NCBI GenBank assembly: GCA_003222975.1
Contig: QHXN01000009.1
Coordinates: 1-64,000, forward strand
Direction: 5' to 3'
Source: Acidobacteriota bacterium
GTDB taxonomy: Bacteria > Acidobacteriota > Blastocatellia > Pyrinomonadales > Pyrinomonadaceae
Length of the DNA: 64,000 nt
Numbering within the stretch: the stretch's first letter is position 1; the number at the start of each line of letters is the position of its first letter. This document shows positions 53,084 to 61,613 of the stretch, in pieces. A program made the translations under genes and the position numbers. The notes under the pieces were generated by a model that saw only the letters and a list, made by a program, of their open reading frames with translations, searched no databases and was not told the origin of the DNA.

Positions 53084-54199
53084 CTACGGAGATGATTGTG
53101 TTTGCGTTTGCGAGAAAGTGCCTTCAGACGGCGCCGGCGTGGCAAGCACATTCGCATTGCGGGAGCGCTCCCAATCGCGCAGGGCCTGTACGCCGCGTTG
53201 GAATTCGGATTCGCTGTTGTAGAAATTGTGTGCGCCGTCGCCGCGCGAAGGCTCGCGGACGTAGTAGAGGTATTCGGTTTGCGCGGGGTTGAGCGCGGCC
53301 TGGAGCGAGCGAGCGCCGGGCGAGGCGACGGGGCCGGGCGGTAGCCCCCGGACTTTGCGCGTGTTGTATGGAGAGTCTCGCTCGATGTCGCTCTGATAAA
53401 CCTTGCCGTCATTTTTCCATCTGCCCGCGAGCTTCGACGCGTAGATGACTGTGGAGTCAATGCCGAGCGGAATGTCCCTCCTCAGCCGGTTATAAATGAC
53501 GGACGCGACGAGCGGCCTCTCTTCGGGGAGCTTCGCTTCCGTCTCCACGAGGGAAGCGATGGTGACGACCTCCCTGGGACTCCTGTACGGCGGCACAGGG
53601 TTATTGGCCGTTAGCTCTCCCCACACCTGCCGGAAGCGTCTGACCAAAGTATCTATGACCAGCTTCGGCGTGGCGTCGGGCGGGAAGCTGTACGTGTCTG
53701 GGAAAAGGTAGCCTTCGAGATTTTTCGCGTCCGGGTCAATGTCTTTAATGAGCCTGGTGTCGTCCATCAGCGACAGGGCCTCGTCCGCGCTACGGAGCTT
53801 GAGTTCCGGAATCCTCGCGAGTTGCGCCGCGATGTCCCAGCGAGTCCAGCCCTCGATTATCGTCAGACGGCCCAGACGCTGTTCACCCTCCTGAAGTTTT
53901 TTCAGAACCTCCAGGGACGAGATGGGAGAAGGGAAACGGTACTCGCCCGCCTTCAGGCGTGACCCGGAGTCGGAGAGGCGGACGTAGAGACGCAAGAGCC
54001 AGCCGTGTCTGATAATGCCCAGGTCGCCGAGGCGGTTGATTATTTCGTCAGGGGTCGAGCCACGTGGTATTTCAACGTACTGGCCCTCCTGAGCGTGTAG
54101 GACGGGAATCTGAAGTTCGTACCAGGCCCAGATGAAGAGGGCAATAAAAGCCAGGATCAAAAAGATAAGGGAAGGGAAGATCAGGCGTTTCCTTTTCAT
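53084..54199 (-). CDS. mltG: Endolytic murein transglycosylase MltG (YceG-like)
   Basis: MltG cuts nascent glycan strands in the periplasm and sets their length. The 371-residue protein has one N-terminal membrane helix (LIFPSLIFLILAFIALFIWAW), a LysM-like region (YVEIPRGSTPDEIINRLGDL) and the YceG catalytic domain. This includes LEGYLFPDTYSFP, the catalytic glutamate in ASLVETEAKLPEER, and VIYNRLRRDIPLGIDSTVIY. The last 20 residues are Ser/Gln/Thr rich. The pairing with ruvX just upstream is a widespread conserved arrangement and supports both calls. Confidence 0.95.
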   Translation of the reverse strand: MKRKRLIFPSLIFLILAFIALFIWAWYELQIPVLHAQEGQYVEIPRGSTPDEIINRLGDLGIIRHGWLLRLYVRLSDSGSRLKAGEYRFPSPISSLEVLKKLQEGEQRLGRLTIIEGWTRWDIAAQLARIPELKLRSADEALSLMDDTRLIKDIDPDAKNLEGYLFPDTYSFPPDATPKLVIDTLVRRFRQVWGELTANNPVPPYRSPREVVTIASLVETEAKLPEERPLVASVIYNRLRRDIPLGIDSTVIYASKLAGRWKNDGKVYQSDIERDSPYNTRKVRGLPPGPVASPGARSLQAALNPAQTEYLYYVREPSRGDGAHNFYNSESEFQRGVQALRDWERSRNANVLATPAPSEGTFSQTQTQSSP

Positions 54200-54216
54200 A
54201 AATTACCCACTTGGAC

Positions 54217-54717
54217 TTAAAGTAAATCCTCGCCTCCTAATCCGCGTTCCAGCTCTTCATTCGGCAGCGCAAGGTAATCACTGAGGAAGATTGCGGCTGA
54301 TTCGCTGTCGACGCAATCCGCGAACACCTTCCCATGAAGACCTTCATTTCGCAGGGACGCCTCGGCAGCCTTAGAAGTGAGGCGCTCGTCCTGTAAGGCG
54401 ATGGGCAGCTTGAGCGAGATGCCCAGGTTCCGTGCGACTCTTCTGGTCTCAAGGGCGGCGTCACCCTCGCTTCCGTCCAGACGGAGCGGCAAACCTAAAA
54501 CGACCACACGCACGTCAAACTCCGTGCAGAGTTCGGCGAGGTCTTTGACCAGACGCTTCCAGGGCGTGCGTCTGAGCGCCGGCAGCGGACGTGCGGTCAG
54601 GCGTAGTTCGTCTGAAATTGCGACGCCGACGCGCTTCGACCCGATGTCGAGCGCGAGGACGCGCCCTCGCGCTCGAAGCTCTTCCCGGCACTCTGAGTTA
54701 GAGAATTTCCTTGACAA
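54217..54717 (-). CDS. ruvX: RuvX/YqgF-family Holliday-junction resolvase-like nuclease
   Basis: A 166-residue RNase H-fold protein required for 16S rRNA 5' processing and annotated as a putative junction resolvase. The motifs LALDIGSKRVGVAISDELRL (metal aspartate), VVVLGLPLRLDGSEGDAA and LQDERLTSKAAE are standard. The C-terminal helix ends at residue 166 after ESAAIFLSDYLALPNEELE, slightly longer than E. coli YqgF. Its stop is 17 bases before mltG, so the pair is an operon. It diverges from the S41-type gene. Confidence 0.93.
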   Translation of the reverse strand: MSRKFSNSECREELRARGRVLALDIGSKRVGVAISDELRLTARPLPALRRTPWKRLVKDLAELCTEFDVRVVVLGLPLRLDGSEGDAALETRRVARNLGISLKLPIALQDERLTSKAAEASLRNEGLHGKVFADCVDSESAAIFLSDYLALPNEELERGLGGEDLL

Positions 54718-54782
54718 ATTTTCGCGCCTTTTCCGGTCGAAAAGTATAACGCAACCCTTCGAGGCCTCGCCACTTAAGTGGC

Positions 54783-54812
54783 TTGCGCGGGGTCTGGGCG
54801 GTGCTGTATCAT
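54783..54812 (+). promoter_or_regulatory. Candidate promoter for the S41-type gene
   Basis: TTGCGC at 54783-54788, an 18-base spacer and TATCAT at 54807-54812 (five of six to the -10 consensus). The pair lies about 80 bases before ATG 54895 in the divergent spacer with ruvX. Confidence 0.4.
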
Positions 54813-54894
54813 CCGTCGAAGGGTTCGAGGTCGGGGCCGGCGCTAGGTCGTTCGGCCCGCTTTACGGGTAGCGGTGAAACTCTGAGGTGCTCAG

Positions 54895-56184
54895 ATGTCT
54901 TTTCGCGGTAAGTTTCTTCTCGTCGTTTTATCCGCCACGCTGGCGCTCTACGCCGTCGTCGGCGGGTGGATGTCAATCAGCGCGCAACAGCAGCAGAACG
55001 ATCCGGGCGCACAGCTCAGAATATTCGAGAGCGTCCTGAAACACATACAGGATGACTACGTTGACGAGCCTGACTTGAACAAGGTTCGTGCGGGGGCGCT
55101 CCGAGGCCTCGCCTACGGCCTCGACCCGTACTCGACCTACCTCAACGCGGATCAGGTTCGAGACTTCCGCGCGGGGGCATCGAGCGGCAAGGTCGGCATC
55201 GGCGCGGAGCTTTCGCAGTTCGCCTCGTACCTGTACGTCATCGCGCCGGTGAAGGGAGGGCCTGCCGAACAGGCGGGGCTTCAGGCGGGGGACATCATCG
55301 AGTACATTGACGGCAAGGCGACGCGCGACATCTCCCTGTACGACGCGCGCCAGTTGCTCAACGGCGCTCCGGGCAGCGAGGTCAAGCTGCGAGTCCTGCG
55401 CGCGGGCACGCGCCCGTTCGTCGTGGGCGTCCGACGCAGCGCGGCGCAGGTGCCCGCGGCGGAGGCGCGCATGGAGGCGGGCCGAGTCGGCGTCATCAAG
55501 GTGAACAGCCTCGCGGACGGCGAGTCGGCGGACGTGAAGGCGCGCTTGCAGGAACTACAGAAGCAGGGCGCTCAGAAGATCGTGCTCGACCTGCGCAGCG
55601 TCGCGGGCGGTTCGCTGACGGAGGGCGTGCGGGTCGCGAACCTCTTCATACGCGACGGCGCGCTCGCGCAAGAGATCGGTCGCGGCAACAAGACGATCAA
55701 GTCCTTCACGTCTGACCCGAAAGAGACACTCTTCGACGGCCCGGCTTCCGTCCTGATAGATCGCGGCACCGCCGCCGCCGCAGAGGTCGTCGCGGCGGCC
55801 TTCGCAGAGCGGAAGCGCGGCGACGTGGTGGGCGTTAAAAGCTTCGGCGCGGGCGCGGAGCAGCAACTCTTCACGCTTCGCGGCGGCGACGGCTTCCTTC
55901 TCACGACGGTCAAGTGGGCCTCGTCCGCAGGGAAGCCCTTCCTCGGCGCGGGCGTCTCGCCCACGGTCGAGGTCAAAGCGCCCGAGCTGGCGGAGGCCGT
56001 TGACCCCGAAGACCTGACGGGCAACGACGACGACGCCATCGCGCAGCCGAACGCGCCCGCAGACCGCCGCGATGTTGCGCCCGAAGCCGCCTCGCCAAAG
56101 CAGCAGCCGGAAGACGTTCAGTTGAAGAAGGCTTTAGAACTGCTGCGTGAGAAGCCGGCGCAGGGCCAGCAGCGCCCCTCCTAA
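54895..56184 (+). CDS. S41 (CtpA-type) peptidase homologue, probably catalytically inactive
   Basis: A 429-residue exported protein. N-terminal anchor (FLLVVLSATLALYAVVGGW), helical arm, PDZ domain (about 95-180, VIAPVKGGPAEQAGLQAGDI) and S41 fold (VGVIKVNSLADGESADVK, LDLRSVAGGSLTEGVRVANL). Active members have a serine in an SASASE-type motif and a lysine in FGKG. Here the corresponding segments read RGTAAAAEVVAA and SFGAGAEQQ, so both catalytic residues appear to be replaced by alanine. It would be a pseudoprotease, perhaps a scaffold or adaptor through its PDZ domain. A strong terminator follows. Confidence 0.9.
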   Translation: MSFRGKFLLVVLSATLALYAVVGGWMSISAQQQQNDPGAQLRIFESVLKHIQDDYVDEPDLNKVRAGALRGLAYGLDPYSTYLNADQVRDFRAGASSGKVGIGAELSQFASYLYVIAPVKGGPAEQAGLQAGDIIEYIDGKATRDISLYDARQLLNGAPGSEVKLRVLRAGTRPFVVGVRRSAAQVPAAEARMEAGRVGVIKVNSLADGESADVKARLQELQKQGAQKIVLDLRSVAGGSLTEGVRVANLFIRDGALAQEIGRGNKTIKSFTSDPKETLFDGPASVLIDRGTAAAAEVVAAAFAERKRGDVVGVKSFGAGAEQQLFTLRGGDGFLLTTVKWASSAGKPFLGAGVSPTVEVKAPELAEAVDPEDLTGNDDDAIAQPNAPADRRDVAPEAASPKQQPEDVQLKKALELLREKPAQGQQRPS

Positions 56185-56208
56185 ACGCACGCCGGCAGGC
56201 GAGACCTT

Positions 56209-56247
56209 AAAGGCCCGCGCGGACTGCCCGCGCGGGCCTTTATTTTT
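56209..56247 (+). terminator. Strong rho-independent terminator
   Basis: AAAGGCCCGCGCGG (56209-56222) and CCGCGCGGGCCTTT (56228-56241) pair perfectly over 14 bp with a five-base loop. A TATTTTT run follows. It ends the S41-type transcript and lies just beyond the convergent carboxyltransferase gene. Confidence 0.92.
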
Positions 56248-56297
56248 CAACTCACTTCACGCGACCCAAAAGGCCGAGAGGTTCGGAGAAGGGAAGT

Positions 56298-57869
56298 TCA
56301 AAGCGGGATGTTTCCGTGCTTTTTCGGCGGATTCGTGTCGCGCTTGTTCTCGAGGAGTTTGAGTGCGCGGATCAACTTGGGGCGCGTCAAAGACGGCTCG
56401 ATGATCTCGTCTATGAACCCGCGCTCGGCTGCGACGTAAGGGTTCGCGAACTTCTCCTCGAACTCCTTAGCGCGCGCGCGCCGCGCGGACTCCTGATCCG
56501 CGGCCTCCGCGATTTCGCGACGGTAGAGGACGCCGACCGCGCCTTCCGCGCCCATGACGGCGATCTCGGCGGTCGGCCAGGCGAGGTTTACGTCCGTGCG
56601 TATGTGCTTCGAGGCCATGACGCAGTAGGCCCCGCCGTAGGCCTTGCGCGTGATGACCGTGATTTTGGGCACCGTGGCCTCTGCGAAGGCGTATAGGAGT
56701 TTCGCGCCGTGGCGTATGATGCCGCCGTGCTCCTGCCGGACTCCGGGCAGAAAGCCTGGAACGTCCTCGAAGACGACGAGGGGGATGTTGAAGCAATCGC
56801 AGAAGCGCACGAAGCGTGCCCCCTTGACCGAAGCCTCGATGTCCAGAACCCCTGCGAGGTAGGCCGGTTGATTCGCGACGACGCCGACGCTCCGGCCTCC
56901 GAGGCGCGCGAAGCCGACGACGAGGTTGGGCGCGTAGTGCTCCTGGACTTCAAAAAAGTATTCCTCGTCGACGACCGCCTGGACGGCGTCGCGTATGTCG
57001 TAGGGCTGGCTCGAAGCTTCGGGGACGAGCGTATTGAGCGACTGCTCGGCCCGTTCAGAGGGGTCTGTAGTCTCCGCGCGCGGCGGGTCTTCCAGGTTGT
57101 TCGAGGGGATGAAGGAGAGGAGTTCACGGACTAACAGGAGCGCGTGCTCGTCGGAGTCTGCGGCGAAGTGGGCGACGCCGGAGACGCGGTTGTGCGTGTC
57201 GGCTCCGCCCAACTCCTCCTTCGAGACCTCCTCGTGCGTCACGGTTCGGATCACGTCGGGGCCTGTGATGAACATGTAGGAGGTGTTCTTCACCATCACG
57301 TTGAAGTCCGTGATGGCGGGGCTGTAGACGGCCCCGCCGGCGCAAGGCCCCATGATGCAACTGATCTGCGGGATGACGCCCGAGGCGAGCGTGTTCCGAA
57401 GGAAGATGTCCGCGTAGCCGCCCAGGGAGACGACGCCCTCCTGTATGCGCGCCCCGCCCGAATCGTTTAAGCCGACGACGGGCGCGCCGACGCGCATCGC
57501 CATGTCCATGACTTTACATATTTTCGCGGCGTGCGTCTCGGAAAGCGACCCGCCGAAGATTGTGAAGTCCTGTGCGAAGACGAAGACGCGCCGCCCGTCC
57601 ACGAGGCCGTGGCCTGTGACGACGCCGTCGCCCGGAAACTGCTGCTTGTCGAGTCCGAAGTCGCGGGAGCGGTGGACGACTAACTGATCGAACTCCTCGA
57701 AGGTGCCCTCGTCGAGGAAGAAGTCCAAGCGCTGGCGCGCAGTCCACTTTCCGGCCTTGTGCTGGCGTTCGACGCGCGCACTTCCTCCGCCCTCCTCTGC
57801 GCGCCGCTTTCGCTCGCGCAACTGTTCGAGTTTGGACTTGTGCGTTTCTTCGACCCGTTCAGGTTTCAT
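56298..57869 (-). CDS. Acyl-CoA carboxylase carboxyltransferase subunit (PccB/MmdA type)
   Basis: A 523-residue biotin-dependent carboxyltransferase that moves CO2 from carboxybiotin to propionyl-CoA or a similar acyl-CoA. The crotonase-like N-domain has [38 protein letters not shown] and [16 protein letters not shown]. The C-domain has [39 protein letters not shown] and [18 protein letters not shown]. All fit PccB or methylmalonyl-CoA decarboxylase alpha. No biotin carboxylase or carrier gene is adjacent, so substrate and complex cannot be fixed. ATG 57869 is preferred over 57890. Confidence 0.94.
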   Translation of the reverse strand: MKPERVEETHKSKLEQLRERKRRAEEGGGSARVERQHKAGKWTARQRLDFFLDEGTFEEFDQLVVHRSRDFGLDKQQFPGDGVVTGHGLVDGRRVFVFAQDFTIFGGSLSETHAAKICKVMDMAMRVGAPVVGLNDSGGARIQEGVVSLGGYADIFLRNTLASGVIPQISCIMGPCAGGAVYSPAITDFNVMVKNTSYMFITGPDVIRTVTHEEVSKEELGGADTHNRVSGVAHFAADSDEHALLLVRELLSFIPSNNLEDPPRAETTDPSERAEQSLNTLVPEASSQPYDIRDAVQAVVDEEYFFEVQEHYAPNLVVGFARLGGRSVGVVANQPAYLAGVLDIEASVKGARFVRFCDCFNIPLVVFEDVPGFLPGVRQEHGGIIRHGAKLLYAFAEATVPKITVITRKAYGGAYCVMASKHIRTDVNLAWPTAEIAVMGAEGAVGVLYRREIAEAADQESARRARAKEFEEKFANPYVAAERGFIDEIIEPSLTRPKLIRALKLLENKRDTNPPKKHGNIPL

Positions 57870-57955
57870 ATGCTTTGACGTTCGGGGCATTATGAACGAC
57901 GGGCGAGTATTTGTACACGACTTAAGAAGAGTTTGAAATTAAAGAGGACTACGAC

Positions 57956-58039
57956 ATGAAGAGATACTTGAAAGGTAAGACTAGAAGAGTCGGCCCGCCG
58001 ACTCTTCTAGTCTTACTCAAGGTCATAGGTAAGCTTTAA
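57956..58039 (+). CDS. Possible 27-codon leader-like peptide containing a perfect hairpin
   Basis: AAAGAGGA (57941-57948) lies seven bases before ATG 57956, which opens 27 codons ending in TAA at 58037-58039. The peptide is basic at the start (KRYLKGKTRR) and hydrophobic at the end (PPTLLVLLKVIGKL). The hairpin at 57975-58016 lies within it. It is too short to judge by composition and has no partner gene on the same strand, because the next gene is convergent. It may be non-coding. Confidence 0.3.
   Translation: MKRYLKGKTRRVGPPTLLVLLKVIGKL
57975..58016. repeat. Perfect 19-bp inverted repeat with a tetraloop
   Basis: Arms 57975-57993 and 57998-58016 are exact complements (GTAAGACTAGAAGAGTCGG type) around CCCG. 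It lies between pccB-like and DUF402 genes, both on the minus strand. The T content after it is low, so it is not a classical terminator. Unlike the other hairpins it has no heptamer period. Confidence 0.75.
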
Positions 58040-58102
58040 CATGCGTTGCGAACACACAGTCTATTTCGACGAACAAGAGAAGAGAGAGGTCGCTTTAATT
58101 GA

Positions 58103-58606
58103 TCAGCGAGTAAGGGAGAAGGGGAATTGCCGTTCCCCAATTAAGGAGATGAGTTCTTCGATTGATTCTTGAACCCGGCGGTGGTAGACGGGCGGATAGT
58201 TATATAGCTCAGAGTGCCTTTCAAATTCCTCCTCGTCGAGAATCTGGAAAGAAAAATCTGGACGGACGAGCACGTCTATGTCTAAGTCAACGAAAGAAAG
58301 CGTGCCGTCTGCGAGGTCAGCAGGGGTATTGATATTGCAGTAGAAGTTTCGCAGCTCGCCAGAAGGCTCTCGGAAGAGGAAGATGCTGTACCAACGATCA
58401 GTCCAGAAGAACTCTGTGCTGAGCGTCCCGGCTTTGATGGTTCCGAGAATGGGGTGAATGACCTCTTCGGAGAAGAAGCCTTCGAGGGTAATCAGAGAGC
58501 CTTCGAAACGGACGAGGCGGGCGGGCCATTTGCGTTGTAACCGCCCGTCGTGTTTGTATGAATGAACGAAGATGCTTTCGCCTTCCCGCATATCATATGT
58601 CCACAT
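58103..58606 (-). CDS. DUF402-domain protein
   Basis: A 167-residue beta-barrel protein of the DUF402 (FomD/Ntdp-like) family. The YNCNIN-like strand here reads LRNFYCNINTPADL, followed by SFVDLDIDVLVRPDFSFQIL and DEEEFERHSELYNYPP, which carry the family's acidic metal ligands. Members hydrolyse nucleoside di- or triphosphates or nucleotidyl-sugars or phosphonates. The start may be ATG 58606 or the internal ATG 58591 (MREGESIFVHSY). GC content is distinctly lower than that of the core genes (about 50%), which hints at acquisition. Confidence 0.85.
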   Translation of the reverse strand: MWTYDMREGESIFVHSYKHDGRLQRKWPARLVRFEGSLITLEGFFSEEVIHPILGTIKAGTLSTEFFWTDRWYSIFLFREPSGELRNFYCNINTPADLADGTLSFVDLDIDVLVRPDFSFQILDEEEFERHSELYNYPPVYHRRVQESIEELISLIGERQFPFSLTR

Positions 58607-58897
58607 TCACGCGGCTACACGACTTAAAGTTGAACTTTAAGCTTTGCGAAAGAGATTGAATAGCGTGCCCGCGCTTCAACTTCTACTTCAACTATATCGC
58701 TGCTACCGAAGGGTAACAACGGGCAGAAGTGTCGCAGGATCGGCACATGTGAACAAAACGTCTTTGCATTGGAGGATCAGAAGACGCGGGGTTATAGACA
58801 CATAGTTCATGCCGCCGCCAACGCTCGCGTCCGATAACGGCTAAGGGAGGATTCCTCTTCACCTCTGTCGGCATTTGAAACTCGGCTCATCCGTCAA
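58607..58897. other. Spacer of 291 bases, nothing recognised
   Basis: Lower GC than average. No plausible gene, tRNA, inverted repeat or heptamer array. A 60-codon minus frame at 58692-58874 has no ribosome site and no family pattern. It presumably carries the promoter of the DUF402 gene. Confidence 0.4.
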
Positions 58898-60058
58898 TTA
58901 AGGGACTGTTTCGGAGGCTGTGTCCGAGGGGCTGCTCTCGTTACCGGCGTTGTCGACGGCTGTGACGTAGTAAAAATATCTCTTGCCCGACTGCACGGCC
59001 TCGTCTTGGAACGTCGTGCGGTCGAGAAGATTTCGATTGAGCTTCGTCCAAGGCTTAGGCAGGTTCGGATCTTCCGAGCGATAGAGGTTATAGCCCGCCA
59101 AATCTTTCTCCGTGTTTGTGGGGAAGAAGATGGACACGCGCGGCGGAGGGGAGGAGCCTGCTGCCGTGACTTTGCCAGGGGGGGCGGGCGGGAAAATGTC
59201 AAACGGATTGGCCGTGACGGCGTTCGAGTTCAGGCTCTCGACCGGCTCGCCGCCCGTGCCGAGGGAGACTGCGCGGACGACATAGACGTACTCCTCTCCG
59301 AAGTTGAAAGACTGGTCAGCGAAGGTGTTGGCCGTGACGGGCCGCGCGTTAAGCGGCGTCTGCGCGGGCTGGTTCTGCGAGCGGGCGGAGCGGTAGATGT
59401 TGTAGCCGAGGAGGTTCGCGGGCGTCGTGTTATCGACGTTCGCCGCGGGGGCCTGCCAGCGGAGGACGATGGCATTCTCCTGATATACGGGGCCGGGGTT
59501 GACGGACGGCGGCTGGCTGACGCTCGCCGCCGGCTCGATCAGGAGAAAGTTCGAGAAGGACGCGCGCTGGCCGGCGGCGTTGACGTAGCGCACGGCGTAG
59601 CGCAGGCGCACGGGCTCCTTGAGCGACAATTCGTCCGTATAGGAGAGCGTATCGGCGGCGCGCAGAACCTGCTCGGAGGGGACTGAGCCGATGAGCGTGG
59701 CGCGCGCGGAGAACTCCTCCTCGGTGAGCGGCAGAGGGTCTCTGACGCCTTCGGCCAGGCGGTAGACGTCAATCCGCCTGATGCTCTGGACGCTCTCGTC
59801 GTTGGCGTTGCGGCGCGGGGCGGGCCAACTGAGGATGACCTGGTTGCCGCGCTGCACGCCCGAAAGAAGCTCCGTGCGCTGGGGCACGCGCTCGACGGGC
59901 GGCAGCGGCGGTCGGCGCTTGCCGCAGGCGACCAGCGTCAAGGCGAAGGGCAGAAGGCAAAAGGCAAAAATAAGAAATGACTGGCCCCGAATAATCTTGC
60001 CCGTCGCCTGAGCAGATTTGCTTTTTGCTTTCGGCCTTTGGCCTTTGGCCTTGTTCAT
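58898..60058 (-). CDS. Fibronectin type III-domain lipoprotein with repeat-derived signal peptide
   Basis: A 386-residue lipoprotein with lipobox LTLVAC at about residue 45. Three fibronectin-type modules follow: [37 protein letters not shown] with LLGYNIYRS, and [20 protein letters not shown] with [18 protein letters not shown]. The modules end with [20 protein letters not shown] surface adhesion or binding role is likely. The signal peptide is encoded by both arms of a heptamer hairpin (59938-60053): the basic n-region comes from one arm and the hydrophobic h-region from its complement. It starts four bases inside the end of hslU. Confidence 0.88.
   Translation of the reverse strand: MNKAKGQRPKAKSKSAQATGKIIRGQSFLIFAFCLLPFALTLVACGKRRPPLPPVERVPQRTELLSGVQRGNQVILSWPAPRRNANDESVQSIRRIDVYRLAEGVRDPLPLTEEEFSARATLIGSVPSEQVLRAADTLSYTDELSLKEPVRLRYAVRYVNAAGQRASFSNFLLIEPAASVSQPPSVNPGPVYQENAIVLRWQAPAANVDNTTPANLLGYNIYRSARSQNQPAQTPLNARPVTANTFADQSFNFGEEYVYVVRAVSLGTGGEPVESLNSNAVTANPFDIFPPAPPGKVTAAGSSPPPRVSIFFPTNTEKDLAGYNLYRSEDPNLPKPWTKLNRNLLDRTTFQDEAVQSGKRYFYYVTAVDNAGNESSPSDTASETVP
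59938..60053 (+). repeat. Heptamer inverted repeat inside the lipoprotein signal-peptide coding sequence
   Basis: On the plus strand the left arm (59938-59972) is words AAGGCGA, AGGGCAG, AAGGCAA, AAGGCAA. The right arm (about 60017-60053) is TTTGGCC-type words ending CGGCCTTTGGCCTTTGGCC. The arms are imperfect complements (roughly 70%). On the coding (minus) strand the right arm gives [14 protein letters not shown] and the left arm gives [14 protein letters not shown]. Confidence 0.75.
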
Positions 60059-61479
60059 AGGATGTAGCGGCTGAGGTCCTGGTCTTTGACGATGTCGGCG
60101 AGCGTGCGCGTGACGTAGGCGGCGTCTATGACCTGTCGCTTCGGCTCGAGGTCGGGGCCGAGGAAGCTGATCTCGTCCAGGACTTTCTCCATGATGGTGT
60201 GCAGGCGGCGCGCGCCGATGTTCTCGGTCTGCTCGTTGACGCGGACGGCGAAGCGCGCGACCGAGTCGACGGCGTCCGCGGTGAATTCCAGTTCGATGCC
60301 CTCGGTTTCGAGGAGCGCCTGGTACTGCTTGACGAGCGAGTTCTTCGGCTCGGTGAGGATGCGTTTGAAGTCTTCGAGCGTGAGCGAGTCGAGTCCGACG
60401 CGGATGGGGAAGCGGCCCTGGAGTTCGGGGATGAGGTCGGAGGGCTTGGAGACGTGGAAGGCTCCGGCGGCGATGAAGAGGATGTGGTCGGTGCGGACCA
60501 TGCCGTAGCGCGTGTTGACGGTCGTGCCCTCGACGATGGGCAGGAGGTCGCGCTGCACGCCCTCGCGCGAAACGTCCGGCCCCGCGCCGGTCTCGCGGCC
60601 CGCGATCTTGTCCAGCTCGTCGAGGAAGATGATGCCGTTGGACTCGACGCGCTCGAGGGCGGAGCGCGCGACGGCGTCCATGTCGACGAGGCGCTCCTCC
60701 TCCTCCTGGACGAGGTACTCCAGGGCCTCGTCCACGCGCATGCGCTGGCGCTTGGTTCGGCCCTGGAAGAGGTTTCCGAGCATGTCCTTCATGTTGATAC
60801 CCATCTCCTCGACGCCTTGCGGCCCGGCGACCTCGATGGTCGGAAAACTCTTCTCGCGCACCTCCATCTCGACGAGGCGGCTGTCGAGCTTGCCCTCGCG
60901 CAGTTGCGCGCGCAGCTTCTCGCGCGTCTTACGGAACTGCTCGTCGCGGTCTGACGGCTCGGTCGAAGGGGCCGAGGGAGAGTCTTCGTCTTCCTCGAAG
61001 TTGTAGAGGCTCGAAGAGGGGCGTGGCGGGAGCAGGAGGTCGAGGACGCGCTCCTCGGCGTTCAGCTCGGCCTTTTCGGCGACCTCCTCGGCCTTCTCGG
61101 CGCGCACCATGTCGACGGCGATCTCCGTGAGGTCGCGGATCATGCTCTCCACGTCGCGTCCGACGTAGCCGACCTCTGTGAACTTCGAGGCCTCGACTTT
61201 GAGGAAGGGCGAGTTGGACATGCGCGCGAGGCGACGGGCGATCTCGGTCTTGCCGACGCCGGTGGAGCCGATCATGATGATGTTTTTGGGCATCACGTCG
61301 GCGGCCATGTCGGGTTGGAGCTTCTGCCGGCGCACGCGGTTGCGGAGCGCGATGGCGACGGCGCGCTTGGCCGCGTGCTGGCCGACGACGTGTTTGTCGA
61401 GCTGCTCGACGATCTGCCGCGGGGTCAGCTCGTCCAGACGGGACTCCTCTTCGACCTCGCCTGAGAGATATATGACCAT
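60055..61479 (-). CDS. hslU: ATP-dependent protease ATPase subunit HslU
   Basis: The AAA+ unfoldase that feeds HslV. The 474-residue protein has [20 protein letters not shown], Walker [16 protein letters not shown], the pore loop region [14 protein letters not shown], Walker [13 protein letters not shown], sensor elements and the C-terminal ending [14 protein letters not shown] needed to activate HslV. The I-domain (about 125-250) is variable and acidic, as usual. ATG 61479 is standard for the family. It is the second gene after hslV, with a heptamer hairpin between them. Confidence 0.96.
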   Translation of the reverse strand: MVIYLSGEVEEESRLDELTPRQIVEQLDKHVVGQHAAKRAVAIALRNRVRRQKLQPDMAADVMPKNIIMIGSTGVGKTEIARRLARMSNSPFLKVEASKFTEVGYVGRDVESMIRDLTEIAVDMVRAEKAEEVAEKAELNAEERVLDLLLPPRPSSSLYNFEEDEDSPSAPSTEPSDRDEQFRKTREKLRAQLREGKLDSRLVEMEVREKSFPTIEVAGPQGVEEMGINMKDMLGNLFQGRTKRQRMRVDEALEYLVQEEEERLVDMDAVARSALERVESNGIIFLDELDKIAGRETGAGPDVSREGVQRDLLPIVEGTTVNTRYGMVRTDHILFIAAGAFHVSKPSDLIPELQGRFPIRVGLDSLTLEDFKRILTEPKNSLVKQYQALLETEGIELEFTADAVDSVARFAVRVNEQTENIGARRLHTIMEKVLDEISFLGPDLEPKRQVIDAAYVTRTLADIVKDQDLSRYIL

Positions 61480-61613
61480 AAAGCAGAAGTCAGTAGCCAG
61501 CAGTCAGTAGGTTTTGTCTCTCACAAGGCTGTCGGGTCTCGGCAGCCAGCGCGTGGTAGAAGGAAGGGCTATTTTCTACTGGCTACTGACTACTGACTAC
61601 TGACTACTGCTTT
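61480..61613 (+). repeat. Heptamer inverted repeat, TCAGTAG/CTACTGA family, unequal arms
   Basis: The left arm 61480-61510 is AAA plus four heptamers (GCAGAAG, TCAGTAG, CCAGCAG, TCAGTAG). The right arm 61576-61613 is five heptamers (CTACTGG, three CTACTGA, CTACTGC) plus TTT. It lies between hslV and hslU on the minus strand. One arm touches the hslU ATG and the other overlaps the first base of the hslV stop. Confidence 0.92.

Noticed and set aside
58041-58172. 43-codon plus frame after the 27-codon one
   Set aside because: Overlaps the end of the DUF402 gene on the other strand and lacks a ribosome site.
58692-58874. 60-codon minus frame in the DUF402 upstream spacer
   Set aside because: No ribosome site, no pattern, wholly within an AT-richer spacer.
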